Assembly (NCBI RefSeq): GCF_000473045.1
Contig: NZ_AXAY01000016.1
Coordinates: forward strand, 180-64,179
Reading direction: 5' to 3'
Length of the DNA stretch: 64,000 nucleotides
From: Bradyrhizobium sp. WSM3983
GTDB taxonomy: Bacteria > Pseudomonadota > Alphaproteobacteria > Rhizobiales > Xanthobacteraceae
In this document: positions 23,226 to 31,584 of the stretch, piece after piece
Position numbering within the stretch: the first letter of the stretch is position 1
Layout: every line of letters begins with the position of its first letter
Position numbers and translations under genes: made by a program
The notes under the pieces: generated by a model
The model's database searches: none
The model's input: only the letters and a program-made list of their open reading frames with translations
Told to the model about the DNA's origin: nothing

Positions 23226-23785
23226 CTTTACCGAAATTCGGAAACGGCGTATACGTCGTCTCACTCCGGCCCAAGGAAGAGGGGCGTATCGCGATCGTCA
23301 CGAACGCGGGCCGGACGGCGGTGGACGTGGGCCGCATCGGCGCGAAAGGCAATCGCAGGGCGGGCAACCGTGAGCGGATGCGTCGCGCGCACGACCGGTG
23401 TGATCTGCGTACGGCAAAATCGTGTGGTCCTGGCGCCCGCAGCCTGTGCGCCAAGTCTTGTGGTGATGTGGAGTGCCCAACCGGGCTCTTGCATCAGTGA
23501 TCGGCAAGGCGACGGGGGCAATAGTGCATCGCTCCCCGAGGAGAGCGCGACATAAGCCGTCAAACCACTGCGCAGGGAAGGCCGGGATGTCCTGGCTTCA
23601 CCTGTATGCCGCTGTGCAAATTCTCTCGTTGCAATTTCGCACAGTGGACCGCGGGTGCCAGCCGGCGCCCGGTCTTCCCTGCGCCCTCTTTCAATTGAGG
23701 GTGAAACAACGACGCAAAGCTCGGGCGAAATGAGCCGCGAGGATGGGAAGCTGTGTCTGAAATGAAGATACGAATTGAGTGGGAG
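23226..23785. repeat. Repeat-derived, gene-free DNA
   Basis: No gene with credible start, length and codon pattern is visible, although open frames exist on both strands. Segments such as GGGGCGTATCGCGATCGTCACG and CCGGTCTTCCCTGCGCCCTC look like the dispersed non-coding repeats common between genes in Bradyrhizobium; that impression comes from memory, not from a search. It follows the deleted methyltransferase copy and runs up to a clearer palindromic repeat. Confidence 0.4.
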
Positions 23786-23873
23786 CGTAGGATGGGTAGA
23801 GCACTTGCGAAACCCATCATGTCTCCGCGCGGAGGAAACGTTGATGGGTTTCGCTTCGCTCTACCCATCCTTC
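23786..23873. repeat. Palindromic dispersed repeat (GGATGGGTAGAG family)
   Basis: Left arm AGGATGGGTAGAGCACTTGC (from 23789) and GAAACCCATCAT; right arm GATGGGTTTCGCTTCGC and TCTACCCATCCTT (to about 23872). The arms pair almost along their whole length, with CTCCGCGCGGAG as the central hairpin. Such elements are widespread in Bradyrhizobium intergenic DNA. Confidence 0.7.
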
Positions 23874-23911
23874 GACTCGACGCTCGCAACGAAGAGCTAC
23901 CCCAGACATGA

Positions 23912-23940
23912 GAAAGCGCCCGTGGGGGGCGGGCGCTTTC
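23912..23940 (-). terminator. Strong hairpin, probable terminator of the 66-residue gene
   Basis: GAAAGCGCCCG-TGGGGGG-CGGGCGCTTTC forms a perfect 11-bp stem. It lies about 95 bases after the stop of the minus-strand small gene at 24036-24236; the following T-run is short (the stem itself ends in TTTC), so termination is likely but not certain. Confidence 0.55.
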
Positions 23941-24035
23941 TGTAGTCGACTTGGGGTTGGGGTCGTCTACATATCCACGTGGCGACTTTGGGGGGCTGGT
24001 AAAGAGCCGCGTGAATTCCTGAAACTCAAATCTCC

Positions 24036-24236
24036 TTAGCGAACGAGCGATGCGTTCGAGCTGGTGATAACGACCGGCTTGCCGGCCTTGATGACGCGGG
24101 CGGTCTGCGTCAGGCCGTCGTCCGAACCAGTGCGTGCCGTAATGCCGAAGCCTGCCACCGCGATCCCTGCGACGAGGGCCACGACCACGATCTTCAGGTG
24201 GGTCGAGCGATCTGCGCTGTAAATCGAGTGGTTCAT
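24036..24236 (-). CDS. Small single-pass membrane protein, hypothetical
   Basis: The 66-residue product has a short polar start (MNHSIYSADRSTHLK), one membrane segment (IVVVALVAGIAVAGFGITA, about 16-34) and a polar C-terminus (TQTARVIKAGKPVVITSSNA). CGGCAGGAGCCTTCC gives a good ribosome site before the ATG. Comparable short proteins occur in Bradyrhizobium genomes, often in many copies, but no function is known to me. It is flanked by gene-free DNA on both sides and has a strong hairpin downstream. The 293 bases upstream to flhA contain only an inverted repeat at 24441-24473. Confidence 0.7.
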   Translation of the reverse strand: MNHSIYSADRSTHLKIVVVALVAGIAVAGFGITARTGSDDGLTQTARVIKAGKPVVITSSNASLVR

Positions 24237-24440
24237 GGAAGGCTCCTGCCGCCATCTACCCGAAGTAGTCGCCTGCGTATTTGGGCAGGTTCATGCTTCC
24301 GGTCCCAACAACGTAGTATTGGGCGGATTCGTTCCCAAGGGGCGATCACAAGAGCGTGACAGGACGTGAGAAGTCGCGATCGAAAGCAGGGCTCGATCTC
24401 GTAATTTCGTAATTATTTCAATGGTATAATGCACTTGAAA

Positions 24441-24473
24441 GGCGCCTTGTCAGCATTTGGCCGATAAGGCGCC
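24441..24473. repeat. Inverted repeat downstream of flhA
   Basis: GGCGCCTT at 24441-24448 pairs with AAGGCGCC at 24466-24473 across a 17-base loop. It lies 57 bases past the flhA stop and could act as a terminator, though no T-run follows. A short AT-rich stretch (GTAATTATTTCAATGGTATAAT) lies just upstream on the plus strand. Confidence 0.45.
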
Positions 24474-24529
24474 AGGAACTCAAAAACCATTTGCCTGTGG
24501 CCGAAAAACACACGGCTTCTTAAGGCAAA

Positions 24530-26668
24530 TCAGATGCTTCCGACCGTTTTCAGCCTCGCTCTAGGGTGGATTTCGGCCTGCGACAACACCGTCGTCTGGG
24601 CCCGGAACCGCTCGACCAGGGAGCGGACGAAGGGACGAATTGCCGCAGACGTCACCAGCACCGGCGCCTCGCCTTCGCGCGCGGCGCGCTCGAAGGCCTC
24701 GCGCACGCCGGTCATGAACTCTGACAGTTTCGAGGGCTGCATCGCGAGGCTGCGCTCTTCGCCCTGGCCAACGATGGATTCGGCAAAGGCCTGCTCCCAC
24801 CGCGCCGACAGCGCGATCAGCGGCAGATAGCCGTTGTACGACGTATTCTGCGCGCAGATCTGCCGCGCCAGGCGGGCGCGGACATGCTCGACCATGGTCG
24901 CGGGATTGCGCGAGAAGGCGAGTGAATCGGCGATGCCTTCGAGGATGGTCGAGAGGTCGCGGATCGAGATGCGCTCGGCGAGCAGCAGCTGGAGCACGCG
25001 CTGGATGCCGGAGACGGTGACCTGTCCGGGCACGATGTCCTTGACCAGCTCGCCCTGCTCCTTCGGCAGCTCCTTGAGCAGCTTCTGCACTTCGCCATAG
25101 GAGAGCAGGTCCGACATGTTGGCCTTGAGCAGCTCGGTGAGGTGGGTCGAGAGCACGGTCGCGGCGTCGACGACGGTGTAGCCCTTGAGCGAAGCTTCCT
25201 CCTTGAGGCTGGCGTCGACCCAGGTCGCGGGCAGGCCGAAGGTCGGCTCGGTGGTGTGGATGCCGGGCACCTGTACCTGGCTGCCGCCGGGGTCCATGAC
25301 CATGAACTGGTTCGGCCAGATCTTGCCGGTGCCGGCGTCGACCTCCTTGATCTTGATGATGTAGGTGTTGGCCTCGAGCTGGACGTTGTCGAGGATGCGC
25401 ACCGCCGGCATCACGAAACCCATCTCGATCGCGAGCGAGCGGCGCAGCGCCTTGATCTGTTCGGTGAGGCGGTCGGTGCCGTCGGGGCCGTTGACGAGCG
25501 GCAAGAGCGCGTAGCCGAGCTCGATCTTGAGGTCGTCGATCTTGAGCGCGGCCGAGATCGGCTCCTCCGCCGCAGCGCCCGGCGCACCCGGCGTACCGGA
25601 AGCGGGCGCGGCGTTGGCGGCTTCCTCGGCCTTCACGGCGGTCCTCTTGCGGTTGCGAGCCTGCCAGGCCAGCACACCGGCACCCGCGCCGAGCGCGAGG
25701 AAGGGGAGGGTTGGAATGCCCGGCAGTGCCGCCAGCACCAGCATGACCGCCGAGGACATCGCGAGCGCCTGCGGATAGCCGGAGAACTGCTTCATCAGCG
25801 CCTTGTCGGCGGCGCCGGAGACGCCGGCCTTGGAGACGAGCAGGCCCGCCGCGGTCGAGACGATCAGCGCCGGCACCTGTGTGACGAGGCCGTCGCCGAC
25901 CGTCAGCAGCGTGTAGCTGCGGCCGGCGTCGGCGAAGGAGAGGCCCTGCTGCGCGACGCCGATGATCATGCCGCCGACGACGTTGATGAAGACGATCAGG
26001 AGGCCGGCGATGGCGTCGCCGCGGACGAACTTCGAGGCACCGTCCATGGCGCCGAAGAAGCCGCTCTCGTCCTCCAGCTCCTTGCGGCGGTGCTTGGCGA
26101 CCTTCTCGTCGATCAGGCCGGCGGAGAGATCGGCGTCGATCGCCATCTGCTTGCCGGGCATGGCGTCGAGGTGGAAGCGCGCCGCGACTTCGGCGATACG
26201 GCCCGAACCCTTGGTGATGACGACGAAATTGACGATGATCAGGATGGCGAAGACGATGATGCCGATGACGAAATTGCCGCCCATCACGAAGCTGCCGAAC
26301 GCCTCGATGACGTGACCGGCGGCATCCGTGCCCTCGTGCCCGTGCGACAGGATCAGGCGGGTCGAGGCCATGTTGAGCGACAGCCGCAGCATGGTCGAGA
26401 TCAGCAGGATGGTCGGGAAGGCGGAGAATTCCAGCGGCGTCTGGATGAACAGCGAGGTCATCAGGATCAGGATCGAGAGCGTGATCGAGATCGCCAGGAA
26501 CAGGTCCAGCACGATCGCGGGCAGCGGCAGGATCAGCACCACCAGGATGGTGAGGATGCCGAGCGCCAGCGCGATATCGCCGCGCTTGAGGATGTTGACG
26601 ATCTCGGTGAGGGAGGGGAGGCCCGGCTTCGCGCTGCCTACGCCCTGTCCCGCGGTGACGTCGACCAT
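24530..26668 (-). CDS. flhA: Flagellar export gate protein FlhA
   Basis: FlhA forms the nonameric ring of the flagellar type III export gate in the inner membrane. The 712-residue product has about eight membrane segments in residues 25-330 (for example LALGILTILVVLILPLPAIV, VIGIIVFAILIIVNFVVIT), the conserved cytoplasmic loop with RIAEVAARFHLDAMPGKQMA and IDADLSAGLID, and the C-terminal cytoplasmic domain from about 350 which receives FliJ and export chaperones. The ATG at 26668 (MVDVTAGQGVG) follows GGGAGGCAGCTACC; an open frame upstream is not family-like. It is away from fliI-fliJ, separated by the 12-24 kb stretch. A CtrA-like box lies about 170 bases upstream. Confidence 0.95.
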   Translation of the reverse strand: MVDVTAGQGVGSAKPGLPSLTEIVNILKRGDIALALGILTILVVLILPLPAIVLDLFLAISITLSILILMTSLFIQTPLEFSAFPTILLISTMLRLSLNMASTRLILSHGHEGTDAAGHVIEAFGSFVMGGNFVIGIIVFAILIIVNFVVITKGSGRIAEVAARFHLDAMPGKQMAIDADLSAGLIDEKVAKHRRKELEDESGFFGAMDGASKFVRGDAIAGLLIVFINVVGGMIIGVAQQGLSFADAGRSYTLLTVGDGLVTQVPALIVSTAAGLLVSKAGVSGAADKALMKQFSGYPQALAMSSAVMLVLAALPGIPTLPFLALGAGAGVLAWQARNRKRTAVKAEEAANAAPASGTPGAPGAAAEEPISAALKIDDLKIELGYALLPLVNGPDGTDRLTEQIKALRRSLAIEMGFVMPAVRILDNVQLEANTYIIKIKEVDAGTGKIWPNQFMVMDPGGSQVQVPGIHTTEPTFGLPATWVDASLKEEASLKGYTVVDAATVLSTHLTELLKANMSDLLSYGEVQKLLKELPKEQGELVKDIVPGQVTVSGIQRVLQLLLAERISIRDLSTILEGIADSLAFSRNPATMVEHVRARLARQICAQNTSYNGYLPLIALSARWEQAFAESIVGQGEERSLAMQPSKLSEFMTGVREAFERAAREGEAPVLVTSAAIRPFVRSLVERFRAQTTVLSQAEIHPRARLKTVGSI

Positions 26669-26836
26669 GGTAGCTGCCTCCCCGCGCGACTGACGTCCAC
26701 GCGCCCCAAACGTCTGCGCGACGGCCGATGGGCCGCCGTTCCGAAAGTGAGGCACCGCACTGGCGTCCACGGGAACTCCCGTTCTACGCGGCTGACGACA
26801 CTCGACTCCACCCGGCAATTTTTGCCCGGTGTATGG

Positions 26837-26851
26837 TTAGCAAAGGGTTAA
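26837..26851 (-). promoter_or_regulatory. Possible CtrA-binding box upstream of flhA
   Basis: On the minus strand this reads TTAACCCTTTGCTAA(CC), one mismatch from TTAA-N7-TTAA and with the CC that often follows each half-site. It stands about 170 bases before the flhA start. The rest of the 374-base gap (26669-27042) holds no gene or clear hairpin. Confidence 0.4.
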
Positions 26852-27042
26852 CAAGGGGTGCGGGAACTGGTCAGACGGAGCGTATTTCGGGCCCCTGGAG
26901 GTCGTTCCGGGGCGCCCGAAGAGCGAGCCCGGAATCCATCGGGCTGCAAACCATGAGGGAGACATGGATTCTCCGATGCGCAGTTGCGCATCATAGCTCG
27001 CGCCAAGGGCGCGCCCCGGAATCACAGTTGAGGGAAGGCCGG

Positions 27043-27342
27043 CTATTTCGCCTTCTGCATCTTCGTCACCGTGTACCCCGACGCTGCCTCCTCGGCTTCA
27101 AACGACACCTTGTCGCCGACCTTCACCTGCTTGAGGATCGCGGGATCCTTGACGCGGTAGACCATGGTCATGGGTTCATCCATGCCGAGGCTCTTGGCGG
27201 GCCCGTGCTTGAGCGTGATTTTGCCGGCGCTCTCGTCGATTTTCCTGACCTCGCCGCTGATGGAAGCGGCTTGCGCAGCTGCGCTCACGGTCAGGCTCAG
27301 CGCCAGTGCGAGCGCTGCGGCGATGCGGACGATCAGCGTCAT
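27043..27342 (-). CDS. CusF-like periplasmic copper-binding protein
   Basis: The 99-residue product has a signal peptide (MTLIVRIAAALALALSLTVS, cleaved near AAAQA) and a small beta-barrel domain with DESAGKITLKHGPAKSLGMD and EPMTMVYRVKDP, close to the CusF pattern in which a His, two Met and a Trp-like position bind Cu(I). It would bind copper in the periplasm and pass it to an efflux pump. I chose the ATG at 27342 because GGAG precedes it and it starts a clean signal peptide; an ATG at 27363 overlaps the upstream stop as ATGA and is also possible. It is the last gene of the copper operon. Confidence 0.82.
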   Translation of the reverse strand: MTLIVRIAAALALALSLTVSAAAQAASISGEVRKIDESAGKITLKHGPAKSLGMDEPMTMVYRVKDPAILKQVKVGDKVSFEAEEAASGYTVTKMQKAK

Positions 27343-27359
27343 GGCTGTCTCCAATATCT

Positions 27360-27815
27360 TCATTTCACGGTGACGTGGCCGACCATGCCGTAGTCGCGAT
27401 GGTCCGGGATCAGGCAGGAAAATTCGAAGGTGCCGGCTTTGCTGAACTTCCAGACGATCTCGGCCGTCTTGTTCGGCGCGAGCCGCACCCCGTTCGGATC
27501 GTCATGCTCCATGTGCGGATGCTTCTTCATCACCTCGGCATGCGCGAGGTTCTCCTTGGTGGTGGCGAGCAGGAATTCGTGGTCCTCCTTGCCGACATTG
27601 CGCAGCACGAAGCGGATCTGCTCGCCGCGCTTGACGGTGATCGTCGACGGCTCATAGGCCATCTCGCTCAACGCGATCTCGATGGTGCGCGCGGGCTTGT
27701 TGGGGACGCCGGGTTCGCCGGCCGAGAAGCCATGATGGTCGTGACCCTCGTGCGCGAGGGCGGGTGCGATCGACAGCGCGGCCAGCGCGAGGGCGAGTTT
27801 GATCGTGTTCTTCAT
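27360..27815 (-). CDS. Cupredoxin-like periplasmic copper protein
   Basis: The 151-residue product has a signal peptide (about 1-21, ALALAALSIAPALA), a His-rich start of the mature part (HEGHDHHG) and a cupredoxin domain. The type 1 copper ligands can be seen: His in KEDHEFLL, then Cys, His and Met in FSCLIPDHRDYGMVGH. The GGAGACCACA before the ATG supports the start at 27815. It probably carries or stores copper alongside the multicopper oxidase encoded just upstream (32 bases). Electron transfer to the oxidase is possible, but the sequence does not show its partner. Confidence 0.85.
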   Translation of the reverse strand: MKNTIKLALALAALSIAPALAHEGHDHHGFSAGEPGVPNKPARTIEIALSEMAYEPSTITVKRGEQIRFVLRNVGKEDHEFLLATTKENLAHAEVMKKHPHMEHDDPNGVRLAPNKTAEIVWKFSKAGTFEFSCLIPDHRDYGMVGHVTVK

Positions 27816-27847
27816 TGTGGTCTCCAGTTGGTGGTTCATCGAAACGC

Positions 27848-29179
27848 TCACATCTTCATCTTGTGTGCCGGCGTGGCCGGCTGCCGCGCCGGCTCTGCCG
27901 CGGGCGAGGCGACCTCGTAGGCGACGGTGCCTTGCGGGAATTGATAGGGGCCGGGATCGCGATAATCGTCGCGCGCGAGGTCTTCGCGGATCTTCATCAC
28001 CGTGAACATGCCGCCCATCTCGATCGGGCCGAACTGGCCGGCGCCGCTCATCATCGGCAGCGTGTTGTCAGGCGCCGGCATCTCCATGTTGCCCATCGCC
28101 ATGCCGGACTGGCCCATCACCATGGCGTCGGGCGCGAGCTTGCCGACAGCCTTGGCGAGATCCTTGCGCGAGACGCCGATCATATTGCGCATGTCGTGTC
28201 CCATCGCATTCATGGTGTGATGCGACTTGTGGCAGTGAAACGCCCAGTCGCCGGGATTGTCGGCGAGGACGTCGAACACGCGGACCGCACCGACCGGCAC
28301 ATCGGTCGTCGTCTCAGGATATTGCGCGCTCTCGGGAATCCAGCCGCCGTCGGTGCAGGTCAAGGCAAAGCTGTGGCCATGCAGATGGATCGGATGGTTG
28401 GTCATGCTGAGATTGCCGATGCGCACACGCGCCCTATCGCCGAGCCGCACCGGCATGGGATCGATGCCCGGAAACACCCGCGCATTCCAGGTCCACATGT
28501 TGAAGTCGGTCATCTCGTTGACCCGCGGCAAATAGGTGCCGGGATCGACGCGATAGGTGCTCATCACGAAGACGAAGTCGCGGTCGACGGGTCTGAAGTT
28601 CGGGTCGCGCGGATGCACGACGACCATGCCCATCATGCCCATCGCCATCTGCACCATCTCGTCGGAATGCGGGTGGTACATGAAGGTCCCGCTCTTCCTC
28701 ATCTCGAACTCGTAGACGAATGTCTTGCCCGGCTCGATGTGCGGCTGGGTCAGTCCACCGACGCCGTCCATGCCGCTGGGCACGATCATGCCGTGCCAAT
28801 GAACGGTGGTGTATTCGGGCAGGCGGTTGGTGACGAAGATACGGACCTTGTCGCCCTCGACGGCCTCGATGGTCGGCCCCGGCGACTGGCCGTTATAGCC
28901 CCAGAGATTGACCTTCATGCCCTCGGCGAATTCGCGCACCACAGGCTCGGCCATCAGATGATATTCCTTCCAGTCGCCGTTCATGCGAAATGGCAGTGTC
29001 CAGCCGTTGAGCGTGACGACGGGACGGTAGTCGGGACCGCTGATGGGGTGCAGCGGCGGCTGCATCACCGCCTTGTCCATATGGGCTGCTTCCGGAATCG
29101 ATCCGGCCTGGACGCGGCCGCTGACGGCTGACGCGCTCACGAGCGCGGCGGTGCCCAAAAATCCTCGGCGGGAAAACAT
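27848..29179 (-). CDS. Multicopper oxidase (copper-tolerance type)
   Basis: The 443-residue product starts with a twin-arginine signal (FSRRGFLGTAALVSA), so it is exported folded. Copper ligands are visible in order: HWHG (type 2/3), HPHSDE (type 3), HPIHLHGH and HCHKSHHTMNAMGHDM (type 1 and 3). The C-terminal region is Met-rich (MVMGQSGMAMGNMEM), as in enzymes that oxidise Cu(I). It likely detoxifies copper in the periplasm; laccase-like activity on phenols is possible. The ATG at 29179 follows GGAGGCCAGC. It sits in the operon between the TolC-like channel gene and the cupredoxin gene. Confidence 0.88.
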   Translation of the reverse strand: MFSRRGFLGTAALVSASAVSGRVQAGSIPEAAHMDKAVMQPPLHPISGPDYRPVVTLNGWTLPFRMNGDWKEYHLMAEPVVREFAEGMKVNLWGYNGQSPGPTIEAVEGDKVRIFVTNRLPEYTTVHWHGMIVPSGMDGVGGLTQPHIEPGKTFVYEFEMRKSGTFMYHPHSDEMVQMAMGMMGMVVVHPRDPNFRPVDRDFVFVMSTYRVDPGTYLPRVNEMTDFNMWTWNARVFPGIDPMPVRLGDRARVRIGNLSMTNHPIHLHGHSFALTCTDGGWIPESAQYPETTTDVPVGAVRVFDVLADNPGDWAFHCHKSHHTMNAMGHDMRNMIGVSRKDLAKAVGKLAPDAMVMGQSGMAMGNMEMPAPDNTLPMMSGAGQFGPIEMGGMFTVMKIREDLARDDYRDPGPYQFPQGTVAYEVASPAAEPARQPATPAHKMKM

Positions 29180-29192
29180 GCTGGCCTCCATG

Positions 29193-30617
29193 TCAGTGGC
29201 CGCCATCGGCAGGCGCTGCCGCGACGATATTGGTTGGATTGTCGCTGTCGGTCGCAGGCGCGCCGCCGCCATTGACGGCAGTCTGCAGCGCGGACTGGGC
29301 GAGGAAGAAGTTCTGCTTCGCGTCGATCGCGCCACGCAACGAGGCAAGGCGCTGCCGCGCTTCGGCCAGGAGCGCGAAGATATCGACCTGCATGCTGGAG
29401 AAGCGCAGCTGCATCTCCTCGGTGATGATTTTTCGCAACGGCAAAATCTCGCGGTGGTAGTGGATCGCGATGTCGTAGGTGGCGCGATAGACGCGATAGG
29501 CATCGCGCGCTTCCGAACGGACGTTCACGGCGCGCTCGGTGAGGCGGTTGAAGGCGAGGTTGTAGGTCTCCGCGGCCTGCCGCACGCGGACCTCGCCGCC
29601 GTCGAAAATCGGGATCTGGAACTGCACGTCGAAGCCGCGTTCGCGGAACGGGGCGCCTTCCGGATCCTGAGTCCGGCGTGAGATGCCGGCGAGATCGAGC
29701 AGGGTGACGAAGCGTGTCGCCTCGGTGAGGTTCAACGACTTCGCCAGCGCCGCAAGCTCCAGCCGCGCGATCTGCAAGTCGATACGGTGCTCGACCGCGT
29801 CGGCCTCGATCGAGGGCAGGGCTTGCGGCCGACGAGGTATCGGCGGCAAGGCATTGGGCAGACGGAAGTCGAGACCGTCGTCCCATAGCCCCATCAGCCG
29901 CGTCAGCTTTTCACGGGCGCTCGTCGTCGCCTGGCGTGCGGTGGCGAGATCGGCTGTGGTCTCGGCGTAAAACACCTGCTCGCGGGCCTGGTCGAGCTTG
30001 TTGACCGAACCGGTCTCGCCGAGCTTGACCGCGAGTTTCGCAGTTGATTCCGCCGTCGCCTTTGCATCCGTCAGCAGGACCACCATTTCGTTTCCGGCGA
30101 CTGCGCGGACGTAAGCGCGCCGCACGTCGGCGGCGAGCCGCAGTGTCGCCAGCGCCGCGCGCAATTGCGCCTGACGAAAGCGCTCGCGCGCGATGTCGGA
30201 CCGGAACGGCAGCGTGGCCAACGCCAAGATGTCGCCGACGACCTGGCGCTCGATCTCGCTGGCGCCATTGCCCGAGATCCGCGACACCGAGAACACCGGA
30301 TTGGACGGCAGGCTCTGCTCGACGAGATCGGTCTCGGCCAGCGCCAGCTCGTTATAGGCGGCCTGCAGCCCCTTGTTGTTGAGCAGCGCGACCTGTACGG
30401 CGGTCTCTGCGCTCAGCGTCCCCGACAGCAGCTGGCGAACGCGCGCCTCGACCGCGCCGGCCCCCTCGGCGGTTCGCACGAAGGCGACGTCCTTGTTGAG
30501 AGTCTGGCTCGTCAGCGCCGAGACCGCTGTCATGCCGCTGTCGGGCGAGAACGCCGCGCAGCCGGAGAGGCCGAGCAGGGCGAGAACGTGCGCGCCCCGC
30601 GCAAAATACTGTGCCAT
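29193..30617 (-). CDS. TolC/CusC-like outer-membrane efflux lipoprotein
   Basis: The 474-residue product has a lipoprotein signal ending LLGLSGC, then an OEP/TolC-type body with long alternating helices (for example RERFRQAQLRAALATLRLAA and AKLAVKLGETGSVNKLDQAR). TolC-family proteins form the outer-membrane channel of tripartite pumps. No RND pump or periplasmic adaptor lies in this operon, so it may work with one encoded elsewhere, or serve the cupredoxin/oxidase system in another way. Thirteen bases separate it from the oxidase start and nine from the upstream lipoprotein gene. Confidence 0.82.
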   Translation of the reverse strand: MAQYFARGAHVLALLGLSGCAAFSPDSGMTAVSALTSQTLNKDVAFVRTAEGAGAVEARVRQLLSGTLSAETAVQVALLNNKGLQAAYNELALAETDLVEQSLPSNPVFSVSRISGNGASEIERQVVGDILALATLPFRSDIARERFRQAQLRAALATLRLAADVRRAYVRAVAGNEMVVLLTDAKATAESTAKLAVKLGETGSVNKLDQAREQVFYAETTADLATARQATTSAREKLTRLMGLWDDGLDFRLPNALPPIPRRPQALPSIEADAVEHRIDLQIARLELAALAKSLNLTEATRFVTLLDLAGISRRTQDPEGAPFRERGFDVQFQIPIFDGGEVRVRQAAETYNLAFNRLTERAVNVRSEARDAYRVYRATYDIAIHYHREILPLRKIITEEMQLRFSSMQVDIFALLAEARQRLASLRGAIDAKQNFFLAQSALQTAVNGGGAPATDSDNPTNIVAAAPADGGH

Positions 30618-30626
30618 GGCGCGCTC

Positions 30627-30911
30627 CTACCGGTCTTGCTTCGGCTGCGGCGCGACCGCGTCGTTGCGCTCGCGCCATGGCGCCGGCGTAGCGGGCCGCA
30701 GGCTCGTATAGGGCGCGACTGTCGAGCGATAGCCGACACGTGCTGCCTTTGCCGCGGGATCGGCCGGATCCGCGCCGGCCACGGACGTCGTTGCTGGCAA
30801 GCAGCCGGACAACGCCAATGCGGCTGCGGCTAGCAGTAGCCAATTGATTCGAAAGTGTCCTCCGCGCGCCGCAGATGCGGCGGCGGACCTCGCCCCGAGA
30901 AGCGTAAGCAT
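30627..30911 (-). CDS. Small lipoprotein, hypothetical
   Basis: The 94-residue product has a lipobox (AAALALSGC, Cys near residue 37) after a long N-terminal segment, then a short mature part rich in Ala, Pro and Arg, ending in AVAPQPKQDR. The ATG at 30911 follows CAGGAATTGCTC. It precedes the TolC-like gene by nine bases, so it is co-transcribed with the copper genes, though nothing in it suggests metal binding. I do not recognise the family. Confidence 0.65.
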   Translation of the reverse strand: MLTLLGARSAAASAARGGHFRINWLLLAAAALALSGCLPATTSVAGADPADPAAKAARVGYRSTVAPYTSLRPATPAPWRERNDAVAPQPKQDR

Positions 30912-30988
30912 GAGCAATTCCTGATCTGTGTGAAGACCACAGGTTCGCGCGCGCGGATGCGCGCCTGGCCTGACGTCGTGGAATCAGA

Positions 30989-31435
30989 TCAGATGATGGG
31001 AGGGCGGTAGAGAATGGGTGGCGCCGCGCTGTGCAGGCTGGGCACGATCTCGGGCGCACAGCTGGAGACCGGCTGAAGCGGCTTTGCGAAGCTCGGCAGA
31101 TCGGCCGGTAACGCGCTGACGCACATCATGGCGCAGCACGGGCCAACCTTGCCCTTGCCGTCATGACGATGCGGGGCAGGCGTGTCCTGCGCGGCAGCCT
31201 GGTGATGCGCGTGCATCCCCGAATGGTCATGCGGCACGTCGCCATGCATGTGGCTAGCCGACATCTGATGATGCACAGGCACGAGGTCGGCGAGCAAGGC
31301 TTCGTCGCCAAGGCATGGCGCTGGACCACTGCCCCAGGCGAGGCTTGCCGCCGGCGCGAGCACGCAGAACAGATAGGCTAGCGCAATGAAGCGCCCCACC
31401 TTGATCCGCATCGATCGCGTCAATTGCAACAACAT
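30989..31435 (-). CDS. His/Met-rich periplasmic protein, first gene of the copper operon
   Basis: The 148-residue product has a signal peptide (about 9-35, VGRFIALAYLFCVLAPAASL) and a His-rich, Met-rich centre (HHQMSASHMHGDVPHDHSGM, then HAHHQ), followed by two cysteine-containing clusters (GPCCAMMCVSALP) reminiscent of DUF2946-type proteins near copper genes. It probably binds copper in the periplasm; that is inference from composition and context. The start at 31435 is chosen for a GGCGGG site; an ATG at 31411 has none. It is divergent from the MFS carrier with a 149-base control region. Confidence 0.65.
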   Translation of the reverse strand: MLLQLTRSMRIKVGRFIALAYLFCVLAPAASLAWGSGPAPCLGDEALLADLVPVHHQMSASHMHGDVPHDHSGMHAHHQAAAQDTPAPHRHDGKGKVGPCCAMMCVSALPADLPSFAKPLQPVSSCAPEIVPSLHSAAPPILYRPPII

Positions 31436-31584
31436 CCCGCCGTCACGCTCCTTGCGCGGCATTGTTGCACACGCAGATTGCAAACTAATGGCAAAGCGCG
31501 ATTTCGCCAAGCTCTTCTTACCGCAGTGCACCGCGCATGCCCAATATCGCGGCAGCATGCTTGACCGCGAAGCGATCCCCGAAC

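Noticed and set aside
23560..24255. A 231-residue minus-strand frame over the gene-free region
   Set aside because: It runs through palindromic repeats, a strong hairpin and the 66-residue gene in another frame, with no conserved domain.
25142..26851. A 569-residue open frame on the plus strand opposite flhA
   Set aside because: It is the shadow of flhA: rich in Asp, Glu, Gly, Arg and His with no domain, and flhA itself is certain.
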